This document shows positions 1 through 7,766 of a stretch of DNA of 45,643 nt, one piece after another. The translations under genes were made by a program, and so were the position numbers. The stretch comes from Thermoplasmata archaeon. GTDB lineage: Archaea; Thermoplasmatota; DTKX01; VGTL01. The DNA lies in contig JAWCLH010000023.1 of the NCBI GenBank assembly GCA_038851035.1, positions 1 through 45,643 of the forward strand, given 5' to 3'. The notes under the pieces are model-generated. The model had not been told where the DNA came from, made no database searches, and was given only the letters and a program-made list of their open reading frames with translations. Position 1 is the stretch's first letter. The number at the start of each line of letters is the position of its first letter.

Positions 1-150
1 TCCTCCTCACCCTCTTCTTCCGCCTCCTCTTCCTCCTCACCCTCTTCTTCCGCCTCCTCTTCCTCCTCACCCTCTTCTTCCGCCTCCTCTTCCTCCTCAC
101 CCTCTTCTTCCGCCTCCTCTTCCTCCTCACCCTCTTCTTCCGCCTCCTCT
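1..150. repeat. 30-bp tandem repeat, five perfect copies
   Basis: Five identical head-to-tail copies of a 30-bp unit fill positions 1-150 and may continue beyond the window. The unit is exactly ten codons and, on the minus strand, adds a decapeptide made of Glu with one Ala and one Gly to the acidic tail of the zinc-ribbon protein. Perfect identity suggests recent expansion by slippage or unequal exchange. There are no spacers, so this is not a CRISPR array. Confidence 0.97.
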
Positions 151-272
151 TCCTCCTTCTCAGCTCCTTCTTCCTCCGTGGCGAACTCGACGCCGCATTT
201 GGGGCATTTCGTGTCCTCCTCGCCAACAGTCGCTCCACATTCAGGGCACTCAAATTCATCTTCCTCAGCCAT
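1..272 (-). CDS. Acidic zinc-ribbon protein (C-terminus outside window)
   Basis: The ATG at 272-270 opens a frame that runs off the left edge. Residues 9-27 form a short zinc ribbon with two CPxCG-type knuckles (CPECG, then CPKCG), enough to bind one zinc ion. After about residue 33 the protein is almost pure Glu/Ala/Gly, built from 30-bp DNA repeats. Such a tail should be disordered and very acidic. Function is unknown; a zinc ribbon with an acidic tail could be a nucleic-acid-mimicking or protein-binding adaptor, but that is inference. A TATA-like box at 298-311 gives a leader of only a few bases. The gene is last in the minus-strand run that starts near 6.2 kb but seems to have its own promoter. 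Confidence 0.85.
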   Translation of the reverse strand, partial: MAEEDEFECPECGATVGEEDTKCPKCGVEFATEEEGAEKEEEEAEEEGEEEEEAEEEGEEEEEAEEEGEEEEEAEEEGEEEEEAEEEGEE

Positions 273-297
273 CGTTATCTTTTATGGAATGACATTG

Positions 298-311
298 CTA
301 TAATATAAAAG
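298..311 (-). promoter_or_regulatory. TATA-box-like promoter for the zinc-ribbon gene
   Basis: On the minus strand this reads CTTTTATATTATAG in an AT-rich island within GC-rich DNA. Its centre lies about 30 bp upstream of the ATG at 272, which predicts a transcript start within a few bases of the start codon. Confidence 0.6.
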
Positions 312-358
312 TTACTTAAATTGACAATTTTCGCCCGACTGAGAGGAAAAAACTGGCT

Positions 359-1345
359 TCAGACCTTCATGGAGTCACCAGCGGCCTCACCAGTCGGTGG
401 GTGGAGCAGCTCGCGCCTCAGCACCCCTCCCTCAAGGGCGTCAAGGACAATAGCTCCATCGCTCCCCTCGATGCACCAAACCGGGAGGTAGAGTAGGCCC
501 CTGAACTCTAGCCGCACAGCCTCCGGCGAGGGCCTAACCGTTTTCTTCTCGTAAATCGTCACATTCTTCTTCTCTCTTTTCGTATGGATGACCCGAGTCG
601 AGAGCTCGACCACGCGGTCCCGCGCTCTATCCTCTGCACGCGATTGCTCAATTGCGGGCTCGAGCCGGGGCACATCCTCGCTCATCGGGCTCAGGGGCTC
701 CCGCCCCCTCCACTCGGATGCCTCTCCACTCATTCCGTTGACGAGAACCACGCCCGCGCTCCGGTGGCCCGGGAGGTCGGAGTTCTTTGCATCAACGGAG
801 TAGCTGAAGCAGTAGTACGGCATGAAGCGGAGGTCGAATCGAAAAGCGCAGTCTAGAAGCTCTCCGGCCAGCCGCCGCGCCTCCTCGAGCGTGACCCTCG
901 GCCTGACCATCGCCTCCCCCCCCGCCATCGTTATTGGAGGGGTCTCTGGAGAGGGTTCCCGGAATTCCTCCTCTCTCGCCCCTCTCCGCCCGAGAAGCGC
1001 TTCGAGCAGGCTGTCCTCGGGCAGCCTCGCCCTGCGGGTGTCGAGCTCCGCCACGATCACGCGCCCTGCCTCCTCTTCGACCCGGCCCCTGTCCCAGAGC
1101 TGGACACCCCTCTCCTCGGCCAGCCGCCGGGCGCCGGCGGAGAAGCAGCCAAGCGATATGACCACTGTCTTGCCCGGGCCGGTCTTTCCAGATATCAGCC
1201 GAGACAGCTCCTCCTCCCCGACCTCGCCCCCACTCTCGACAAGCTCCAGCCGGACCTCCATCCCGCCCCGGCATGCCCTCAGGGCCCGGAGCCCATTCTC
1301 GGCCTCAACATCGAAGCCGTGGTAGACGAATATCCGTCTCACCAC
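359..1345 (-). CDS. Mrr/restriction-endonuclease-like fold protein, probably catalytically degenerate
   Basis: 328 residues. Residues about 55-95 (VVISLGCFSAGARRLAEERG followed by a WDR motif) resemble the last strand-helix-strand of Mrr-type nuclease domains, where a Phe-x-x-x-Ala motif precedes 'A..AG/ERGI.L.D'. The expected D...ExK catalytic set is not evident in residues 1-55, so nuclease activity is doubtful. The middle (about 150-190) has a 'TLEEARRLAGELLD...PYYCF' segment, and the C-terminus ends in a small beta-rich region. There is no signal peptide, so it is cytosolic. The start is a GTG pair (1345 or 1342) just behind GGAGG. The gene lies 83 bp downstream of the PKD protein on the same strand and is probably cotranscribed. 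The nuclease relationship is by pattern only. Confidence 0.6.
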   Translation of the reverse strand: MVRRIFVYHGFDVEAENGLRALRACRGGMEVRLELVESGGEVGEEELSRLISGKTGPGKTVVISLGCFSAGARRLAEERGVQLWDRGRVEEEAGRVIVAELDTRRARLPEDSLLEALLGRRGAREEEFREPSPETPPITMAGGEAMVRPRVTLEEARRLAGELLDCAFRFDLRFMPYYCFSYSVDAKNSDLPGHRSAGVVLVNGMSGEASEWRGREPLSPMSEDVPRLEPAIEQSRAEDRARDRVVELSTRVIHTKREKKNVTIYEKKTVRPSPEAVRLEFRGLLYLPVWCIEGSDGAIVLDALEGGVLRRELLHPPTGEAAGDSMKV

Positions 1346-1428
1346 CTCCGCGAGCTCGTGCGTTGAATCCCCCCTCCATCCTCCGCCGGAGCCTCCCCCA
1401 AGAGGGGCTCCGGCCTAGTGGCGCTGCC

Positions 1429-3678
1429 TCAGTCCTCCCTCACCCGCTCGAGTCTCATGGTCATCTCATTAGTCTCCGTCGCAATCTCGCCCATCCAGCT
1501 CTTCCTTTCTAAGGACTCGACAACGAGCCCCGTAAGGTTCCCCTCCGACACCACCCAGCTCGTCGCCGTGCCCGTGGCGTTGCCCGAGGCCGAGGAGTAG
1601 ACCGTCACAATCTTCACCACCCCGCACTCGGAGCCCTCCACCACTCTCACCCCCTCCTCGGTCACCTCGAGCTGTAGACGGACACCGTACTTATTCACGC
1701 CCACGATTCTGTCTCCGACGGCGAGCTCCCGGGGCATCGGCCCGTGGAAGGTGAAGGCCTCGTCAAGATCCAGCGGCACCGGGTCGGGGTTGTAGACACC
1801 GTCGCCGTTCGAGTCCTCGTAGCGCTCTCCGGAAACGCTCTCATCGTCGAGCCACGTCCACTCGCCAGATGTGTCGTTCACGAGATACATATTCTGCTCG
1901 AACTGGATGTATATCGTGGTGTTGCTGTAGCGCTCCTCACACACCTGCCACGCGATGGTCTCGTTGAAGACCATCAGATGCACAACCCCGAAACCAGTGT
2001 CTAAGAAGCCATCCCCGGATACATTTGTTCTGGTCTTTATACAACGGTAGATTCTGCCGTTCCCGTTGGCGTGGTCCTCGATGCCGAGGGTCTCGACCGT
2101 GCATGTCAGATTGAAGAAGCCCTGATTGCCCCTCATTGACTGGTATATATAGGTCCGGTTGTCGTTGACCGTCCTCATCACCGATTCTCCGTAGAGGCGG
2201 GCCCTCTCGACCCCCGTCGAGTTCCACGAACTCATGTTCCCGCTGCCGGCCATCTCCATACTCGAGTTGAGCTCGGTCCCCCAGAAGAGGCTCCGGTCCA
2301 TCCAGCCCACAATCACGCTCTCCCCCAACATAACGTTGCCTTCCTCGTCCACCTCCCTCGCCCACTGGGTCCCGTTGACGATCAACACCCTATACTTTGC
2401 CGAGGGGCCCCGGACCTGAATCTCGGCCCGGCTGGTAAGGTTCAGACACTCCTCATTCATCTCGCCAGTGGTCCTGTAACGGAGTTCCATTGTGTACTCG
2501 GCCGTGAGGTCCCGGCCCGGGAATGGGGAGTTCTCGTAGATGTGCAGTACCCGGCTCCCGACCGGCCTATCGAGATAAAGGACGGTGATGGTCAGTGTCC
2601 TCCCGACAACCGGCGCAACTGAGGGCCTTACCCTGTACTCAGTCGCTGAGATTGCGGTCACGTTCGGAGAAGCGTCGCGCTCGCCGGAATCATCGACGAC
2701 CATGAATGAGAGATTGGTTGAATCGACAGGGGCCTCCAGCCTCACGATGTACCCGTAGTCGCTCTGGTTCCAGTCGATAAGGATGGAGGCCCTCGGCAGC
2801 GCGGCAACAGAGAGTGTCCCGTTTCGCGAGAGCTTTCCATCGCTCACGGTCGCGGTCACGTTGAACTCGCCCGGGGAGGAGAACGCATGCCTGACCACCA
2901 TGCCCTCGGCCGAGCTCCCGTCGCCGAAGTCCCAGTGGACCGAGAGCGTGTCTCCGTCCTCGTCCGTGGAGGCGGAGGCGTTGAACTCGAGCTCATCGCC
3001 CAGAAAAGCGGCGGGGGCGGAGACCGTGAGCACGGGCATGGGGGGCCGGTTGGCCTGATAGACGATGATGGCCGCGACGCCGCTCGCCTGAGTCTTCCCG
3101 TCCGAGACCGTCAGGGTCACGTTGTAAATGCCGACCTTTGTGAAGATGTGCCTGACTACGGCCCCCTCCGCCTTGGAGTTGTCGCCGAAATCCCATCTGA
3201 AAACCATCGCGTCTCCGTCCGGGTCGCGGGTTTCGGTCGCATTGAACTCCACCTCCTCCTCGTTCGAAGCCGTGGAGGTGCTAGTCCTAAAGCTGACCAC
3301 CGGCGGCCGGTTGGCCTGGGCCACGTGAATCGTGACCCTGTCGATTCCCCTTTTCCTCCCGTCGCTCACCTCGAGCGTTACAACGTACTTCCCCGGGAGA
3401 GCGTAGGCATGCCTTGTGAGGTTTCCGGAGGCGGTGGTGTTGTCGCCGAAGTCCCACTTGAATGTGAGTGGCTTTTTCTCGGGGTCGTAGCTTCCGCTCC
3501 CGTCGAAGACGACTTCCTGACCAGTCTCGTAGCTACCGTTCTCGACCGGCGAGCCGATTCTAGCGACGGGGGGCTTGTTCAGTGGCTGGGGCGGGCTCTC
3601 TAGACAAGCCGCCGATGCCGTGAGAATCAGCGCGGCGCTCATCAATGCTATCAGAATTCTGCGGCTTCCGGTGACCAT
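1429..3678 (-). CDS. Secreted PKD-repeat surface protein
   Basis: 749 residues from the ATG at 3678, chosen because GGAGGAG lies just upstream and a hydrophobic signal peptide follows at once (residues 1-25, ending ASAAC). The Cys could make it a lipoprotein, though the -3 residue (Ser) is atypical for a lipobox. Three consecutive PKD domains occupy about residues 30-290, each with the WDFGDN/WDFGDG signature and a closing VTLxVSDG strand. The remaining ~450 residues are rich in Asn-Xaa-Thr/Ser sequons and beta-strand-like; I recognise no catalytic domain. There is no C-terminal membrane helix, so if retained it must be held by the N-terminus or by partners. It lies 85 bp downstream of the coiled-coil KaiC-like gene and probably belongs to the same transcript. 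Confidence 0.88.
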   Translation of the reverse strand: MVTGSRRILIALMSAALILTASAACLESPPQPLNKPPVARIGSPVENGSYETGQEVVFDGSGSYDPEKKPLTFKWDFGDNTTASGNLTRHAYALPGKYVVTLEVSDGRKRGIDRVTIHVAQANRPPVVSFRTSTSTASNEEEVEFNATETRDPDGDAMVFRWDFGDNSKAEGAVVRHIFTKVGIYNVTLTVSDGKTQASGVAAIIVYQANRPPMPVLTVSAPAAFLGDELEFNASASTDEDGDTLSVHWDFGDGSSAEGMVVRHAFSSPGEFNVTATVSDGKLSRNGTLSVAALPRASILIDWNQSDYGYIVRLEAPVDSTNLSFMVVDDSGERDASPNVTAISATEYRVRPSVAPVVGRTLTITVLYLDRPVGSRVLHIYENSPFPGRDLTAEYTMELRYRTTGEMNEECLNLTSRAEIQVRGPSAKYRVLIVNGTQWAREVDEEGNVMLGESVIVGWMDRSLFWGTELNSSMEMAGSGNMSSWNSTGVERARLYGESVMRTVNDNRTYIYQSMRGNQGFFNLTCTVETLGIEDHANGNGRIYRCIKTRTNVSGDGFLDTGFGVVHLMVFNETIAWQVCEERYSNTTIYIQFEQNMYLVNDTSGEWTWLDDESVSGERYEDSNGDGVYNPDPVPLDLDEAFTFHGPMPRELAVGDRIVGVNKYGVRLQLEVTEEGVRVVEGSECGVVKIVTVYSSASGNATGTATSWVVSEGNLTGLVVESLERKSWMGEIATETNEMTMRLERVRED

Positions 3679-3763
3679 TTTTACTCCTCCTCGTATTGAC
3701 GTGAATCGGAGTGCTGTCTTAAAACCATTCCTGAACCATTCCTGAGCCGCCGCCCTCTGCACA

Positions 3764-6241
3764 TCACCTGATGTGGTCCAGGGCAAAGGAGCCGATATTC
3801 AGCCCCTTCTTGGTGTAGGTGTATTGAATCCAAGCGCGGGACTGGACGTCTGTCAGGCCCTGCACGCTGAGGTAGGTCTTGACACCGTCTGTCTTGAATT
3901 CGATCGAGCCGTCCATCAGGTGGGCGAGGGTCTGTATCTCGGTCTCGCTGTGCATTCCTCTGTCCATCGTGTACATCGCCACGACCTTGGCGCGCTTCAC
4001 CCGGCCCGTGGTCATCTGCAGGAATTTATAGGTCGAGGTTGGGTCGGAGTAGGTGACCAGTGTCGATATCGACCTCACCGCCATCCTGTAGGTCGTACTC
4101 TTCTCCCTGAACTGCTTCGAAAGCATCTCTATCGCCCGTGTTATCCCGGCGTAATCGGTCGGGGAGTCCACGTATATCGTGGCGGGGTCCTCCTCAGCGA
4201 GACCCATGCTCTTCGAGTAGACGTCTATATACCTGAGCAGGCCGAGCTTCTCGAACTCTTGGGTTCCGGGAACGATGGCGTTGAGCTCCTCCCTTATCTC
4301 CTGTGGGGAGATGTCGGTCGTCACGACGATCGCCGGAATCCCCTTCTGGAGGCCCTCGAGGAGGAATCGCGCAACGAGCACCTCCTTGCCGATGAACGGC
4401 GGCCCTATGCAGAGCACGTTCGACCCGAACGGAATTCCGCCCATTAGGAGGTCGTCGAGGCGGCTATTGCCCGTCTTGGCCTTCTCCGACGAGACCTCTA
4501 GCCTGAGGTCTTCCTCCCTAGCCTGAATCTCCTTCGATATCACTCTCGACTCCCTGAGGCGGAGCTCTTCCTCCTTCTTCCTTAGGTAGCTCTCCCTGCT
4601 CTTTATCTCCTCCTCCTTGTGCTTTATCTGCTCCTCCAGCGCCTCCAGCCTCTTCTTCAGCTCGCTCTCCTCGATGGTCGCCTGCTGCTTACGGGCCTCC
4701 TCGAGCTTCAGCATTTCTCTCTTCAGCAGCTCCTCCCTGTATCGGAGGTCCTCCTCTCTCCTGAGGAACTCCTGCTCCTTGTACTTGATGGGCTCGGTGA
4801 GCCTCTTGAGCTCCGCCTCCTTCGATGCAAGCTCATCTCTGAGGCGCTTGAGCTCGGCCTCGACGTTCTTTGGCACCCCGGCCGGGGGCGGGGCTCGTGC
4901 GTTCAGGGCCCTCTCGCGCGCCTGAAGCTCCTCCTCCTTCTGCTTGAGCTCCATCCTAAGCAAGTTGAGCTCCTCGGCCTTTAGCGCGAACTCCCTCTTG
5001 ATGTCCGCCAGCATTCTTCCATCGCGAATCTTCTTCTGAATTTCGCCCTCCAGACCCTTGATTCTCTCGACCAGCGCCTTTTCCTTCTGCGTCAGTGCCT
5101 CCTCCTTGCGCCTGACCTCCTCCTCCCTCATCCGGAGCTCGGCCTCTAGCCTGCGCACAGCCTCTAGGTCCACATTACTTGTGGAGGCAACGCGCTCTAT
5201 CTCCGCCCCAAGCGCCCTCTGGCGCGCCGCCAAGCTCTCCTCCTTCTTCCTCAGCTCCTCCTCTATCTGCAGCCTCTTTTGAATCTCATTCTCGAGCGCC
5301 TTCCGAATCGCCTTGAACTCCTCCTCCTGCTTCTTCTGCTGGAGGCTGGTGATGTACTTCATCATGGCGATGGAGCCCTTCTTCACATTTTCGAGCTCGG
5401 CCTTCAAGTCGTTCTGTTTGAGCTGCTCCTCCATCTTGGCCATGTAGTCCTTGAACTCAGCCTCCTTGGCCGCAAGCTGCTCCTCGGCTCGCTTGAGGGC
5501 CTCGGTCTTGACCTCGAGGCTCGTTTTGTAGCGGAGGACCTCGTTCTCTAGGTTTCGAATTCTCTCCTCGAGCTCCGGGGAGGGCTTCGCTAGGGCTGCG
5601 CTGGCCTTCCTGAGCTGCTCGGCATCAGCCTCGAGCTTCCTCCGCTGCTCGTTCAGCTCCATTATCTGGTGCTTGAGCCGGTTCTCCCTCTCGGTCAGCT
5701 CCTGTTCCCTCTTTGAGAGCTCCTCTGTGACCTCGTCGCGCCCCATCGTGAGCTTGCGGAGCTCCTTCCGGAGGGCATCGATCTCTCGCTCGTACTTGAT
5801 TCTCTGGAGCGCGAGGGAGTTCTTCATCTTTGTCGCATAGTCACTCTTGATTCTGTTGAGCTCCTCTTCCTTCGCCTTGAGCTCCTCCTCCAGCGTGAGG
5901 CCATTCGCTCCGCCTCCCCGGTCCGTTCTCTGCCTGAGCTGCTGGAGCTCGTCCTCCGCCCTCTTCAGAGAGGCCGCGAGCTCCTGCCTCTGGCGGGTCT
6001 CGCTGTCCAGCGCGTGCTGGAGCTCCTCCACTCTGCCGTCCCTCTCAGTCCTGCCGGCCTGCAAAGACCTGCGCGACGCCGTGGCACGGATAAGAGACCC
6101 ATGGCTATGCAGCACTGCTATATAGCGGCCGATTCCGTTGTGGTCGGGGGGGATTCCTGGAGCGTGGCCCTTCGTCCGAATTCGGGTGACTTTTCCGACC
6201 AACTTCCTCCCCTCGGGCCCGGGTTCCGCGCCGCCGGGCAC
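3764..6241 (-). CDS. Long coiled-coil protein with C-terminal KaiC-like domain (P-loop altered)
   Basis: 825 residues if started at the GTG at 6241. Residues about 70-585 are almost continuous charged heptads (Glu/Lys/Arg/Leu, repeated LRKKEEEL-type motifs), a very long parallel coiled coil. Residues about 590-825 are a KaiC/RecA-superfamily domain: it opens with the usual 'SRLDDLLMGGIP' entry, followed by the Walker A position GPPFIGKE, where the Ser/Thr that contacts Mg-ATP is Glu, then IPAIVVTTD and a late Walker-B-like region. ATP hydrolysis is therefore doubtful. The family includes Rad55/KaiC-type regulators; a filament-like spacer with a regulatory head is inference. The TATA box at 6267-6280 suggests a leaderless transcript. 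The first ~65 residues look less protein-like, so a start further in, such as GTG near residue 70, is possible. Confidence 0.85.
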   Translation of the reverse strand: MPGGAEPGPEGRKLVGKVTRIRTKGHAPGIPPDHNGIGRYIAVLHSHGSLIRATASRRSLQAGRTERDGRVEELQHALDSETRQRQELAASLKRAEDELQQLRQRTDRGGGANGLTLEEELKAKEEELNRIKSDYATKMKNSLALQRIKYEREIDALRKELRKLTMGRDEVTEELSKREQELTERENRLKHQIMELNEQRRKLEADAEQLRKASAALAKPSPELEERIRNLENEVLRYKTSLEVKTEALKRAEEQLAAKEAEFKDYMAKMEEQLKQNDLKAELENVKKGSIAMMKYITSLQQKKQEEEFKAIRKALENEIQKRLQIEEELRKKEESLAARQRALGAEIERVASTSNVDLEAVRRLEAELRMREEEVRRKEEALTQKEKALVERIKGLEGEIQKKIRDGRMLADIKREFALKAEELNLLRMELKQKEEELQARERALNARAPPPAGVPKNVEAELKRLRDELASKEAELKRLTEPIKYKEQEFLRREEDLRYREELLKREMLKLEEARKQQATIEESELKKRLEALEEQIKHKEEEIKSRESYLRKKEEELRLRESRVISKEIQAREEDLRLEVSSEKAKTGNSRLDDLLMGGIPFGSNVLCIGPPFIGKEVLVARFLLEGLQKGIPAIVVTTDISPQEIREELNAIVPGTQEFEKLGLLRYIDVYSKSMGLAEEDPATIYVDSPTDYAGITRAIEMLSKQFREKSTTYRMAVRSISTLVTYSDPTSTYKFLQMTTGRVKRAKVVAMYTMDRGMHSETEIQTLAHLMDGSIEFKTDGVKTYLSVQGLTDVQSRAWIQYTYTKKGLNIGSFALDHIR

Positions 6242-6266
6242 GGCATCTCGATGTTTATTTTATGTA

Positions 6267-6280
6267 CTATTTATAAATTT
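6267..6280 (-). promoter_or_regulatory. TATA-box-like promoter for the coiled-coil KaiC-like gene
   Basis: The minus strand reads AAATTTATAAATAG, a near-consensus archaeal TATA box. Its centre is about 32 bp upstream of the GTG start at 6241, compatible with a transcript beginning almost at the start codon. Confidence 0.65.
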
Positions 6281-6357
6281 CGATTGGTGGCGGTGGCTGT
6301 CGAATCCCGAAATAACTTCCTCTCGGCAAATAAAGAGCCCTAAAACCATATCAATAC

Positions 6358-6474
6358 ATGCGGAAGCTCACAAAGAGAAAGTTCAGATGGCTCATCAGGG
6401 AGATGGAAAAGGGTAAGGCATCTACATATCAACTTACAAGAAAATTCAAGGTGCATAGGAAGCCCTGGGCATGA
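6358..6474 (+). pseudogene. Transposase N-terminal fragment (helix-turn-helix)
   Basis: A 38-codon frame starting MRKLTKRKFRWLIREMEKGK resembles the opening helix-turn-helix of archaeal IS481/IS630-type transposases, which usually continue for 250-350 residues. Here the frame ends in TGA at 6472-6474 and nothing downstream looks like a DDE catalytic core, so only the left end of an insertion sequence survives. The upstream CTAAAACCA...ATGCG...GGAAGCTCA pattern recurs near 37746-37796, suggesting two decayed copies of one element. Confidence 0.55.
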
Positions 6475-6573
6475 ACTCAAATCAACGAGAGGGATTTAAT
6501 TCAGGACTCCACAATTTGGGGCGAGCGGGGAGGGCGACCAGACTTCGCCCAGCGGCGCGGCCTGCCTCCCCTC

Positions 6574-7464
6574 TCAACTCCAGGTGTCTATTCCCTTGAG
6601 GGTCATGAATCTGCCACCCCGCAGCGCGTACATGCAGCGCGTTTTCTTCGAGCCTACACTCCCCCACAGCTCGAGCTGGCCAAGGAACTCATCGCCCTGG
6701 CTGACGTCCTTCAGCCTCACCACGGCGTCGGCGAGGCCTTCAAGCTCGCTGCCCGTCTTCTCTGGGACAACAATGAGATGAATTCTGCGGCGGCCCACGA
6801 TCTCCTCCTTTAGAGCCCTGCAGAGCCCGGCCGGGCTCGTTCCGTATTTCTCCGCCAGCCTATCGATTCTGTCGACGATGGCCACGCCCCGCCTCCCTCC
6901 AGAAGCGTCGATGGAGCGGAAGAGGCGCTCGAGCTCCGGAACCTCTTTCTCGCCGAGCACCTTTTTCACGCCGCTCATGTCCGGCGGGGGGCTGGCCGGG
7001 CTTCTAGCGCGTTCTGCACCGGGGGTCGCGATTTCGCCTTCTCCGACCGCTTTTTCCAGGGCGGTATCGAGCTGAGACCCCGCGGAGAGCTCCTCAAGAA
7101 TCTTGTCCAAGAGCTCTCTCGCGCTCTTCATCCTCGGCGGCTCCCCCACATCCTCCGGAGTCCCATTGGGCATTGAACCCGCGACGGCTGTAGCGCGCGC
7201 CTCCCCGGTCTCCTCCCGCTCGAGTGCATCCCTGACCCAGGGATGGGCCTCGAGCACCTCCTGCTCCAGCCTCTTTGTCAAAAGGATATGGCGCTCGCGT
7301 GGGGGCGCGATGCAGCCAGCGAGTCCGAGGACAAATATCGTTTTTCCAACCCGCGGCCTCCCTGACACGACTAGTAGCCTCGGCTCGCCGGATGAGAAAA
7401 AATCAAGAACGGCCTTCGGAAGCTCAGCGGCTTGTTCAGGAGGTTCGCCCCTCTCCCCTTCCAT
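6574..7464 (-). CDS. GvpD/KaiC-like P-loop ATPase
   Basis: 296 residues. A complete Walker A motif, GRPRVGKT, lies at residues 35-42, and a Walker-B-like strand VAIVDRID at about 194-201, followed by a C-terminal region (GGRFMTLKGID) that matches the end of the first domain of the protein at 29917-31449. Length and order fit a single KaiC/GvpD-type domain. GvpD regulates gas-vesicle genes in haloarchaea, but no gas-vesicle genes are present here, so that role is not implied. Residues about 90-165 form a Pro/Ala/Glu-rich linker inserted in the domain. The ATG at 7464 sits about 28 bp behind a TATA-like box and is probably leaderless. It is separated from the downstream KaiC-like gene by a transposase scrap. 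Confidence 0.75.
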   Translation of the reverse strand: MEGERGEPPEQAAELPKAVLDFFSSGEPRLLVVSGRPRVGKTIFVLGLAGCIAPPRERHILLTKRLEQEVLEAHPWVRDALEREETGEARATAVAGSMPNGTPEDVGEPPRMKSARELLDKILEELSAGSQLDTALEKAVGEGEIATPGAERARSPASPPPDMSGVKKVLGEKEVPELERLFRSIDASGGRRGVAIVDRIDRLAEKYGTSPAGLCRALKEEIVGRRRIHLIVVPEKTGSELEGLADAVVRLKDVSQGDEFLGQLELWGSVGSKKTRCMYALRGGRFMTLKGIDTWS

Positions 7465-7487
7465 AAACGTCTCAATACCGAGAGGAC

Positions 7488-7498
7488 GATATTAATTT
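7488..7498 (-). promoter_or_regulatory. TATA-box-like promoter for the GvpD-like gene
   Basis: AAATTAATATC on the minus strand, about 28 bp before the ATG at 7464. The spacing predicts a leaderless mRNA. Confidence 0.5.
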
Positions 7499-7766
7499 TT
7501 GTGCGGCGTGAGTTCCAACATTGGTACCTCCATTTCCTATGGAAACGACAGCACTCGGCCTTCAGAGCAGATTCACTCCATAATTTACCGCATCAACCCT
7601 GCTTTATTGGAAGAGGCCGTTATGGGCTATAAAAAGGCGCGCAGGGGGGGACGGCACCATGCTTTGCGATGTCGTCCATCACCACAAACGTGAATGTGTC
7701 CAACCGTTTCCCGCCGGAATTGCGGGTTGTCCACTCCTCGGCCCACCATGAGACCACACGGATAGC
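7499..7766. other. Intergenic stretch, no supported gene
   Basis: Between the end of the giant membrane-protein gene and the GvpD-like gene. Short frames exist on both strands (for example one on the plus strand around 7499-7693), but none has a family match, a good ribosome site or a sensible length. It may hold decayed coding sequence; nothing can be asserted. Confidence 0.4.

Noticed and set aside
1-150. CRISPR-like repeat array
   Set aside because: The 30-bp units are directly adjacent with no spacers and are a whole number of codons within an open acidic frame.
2887-3603. Long frame antisense to the PKD protein (and many similar antisense frames over the large genes)
   Set aside because: GC-rich third positions leave antisense frames open; the sense strand carries clear domains and the antisense products do not.
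7657-7673. 17-bp near-repeat (16 of 17) shared with 25080-25096
   Set aside because: In 45 kb several such pairs are expected by chance, and the flanks do not align.
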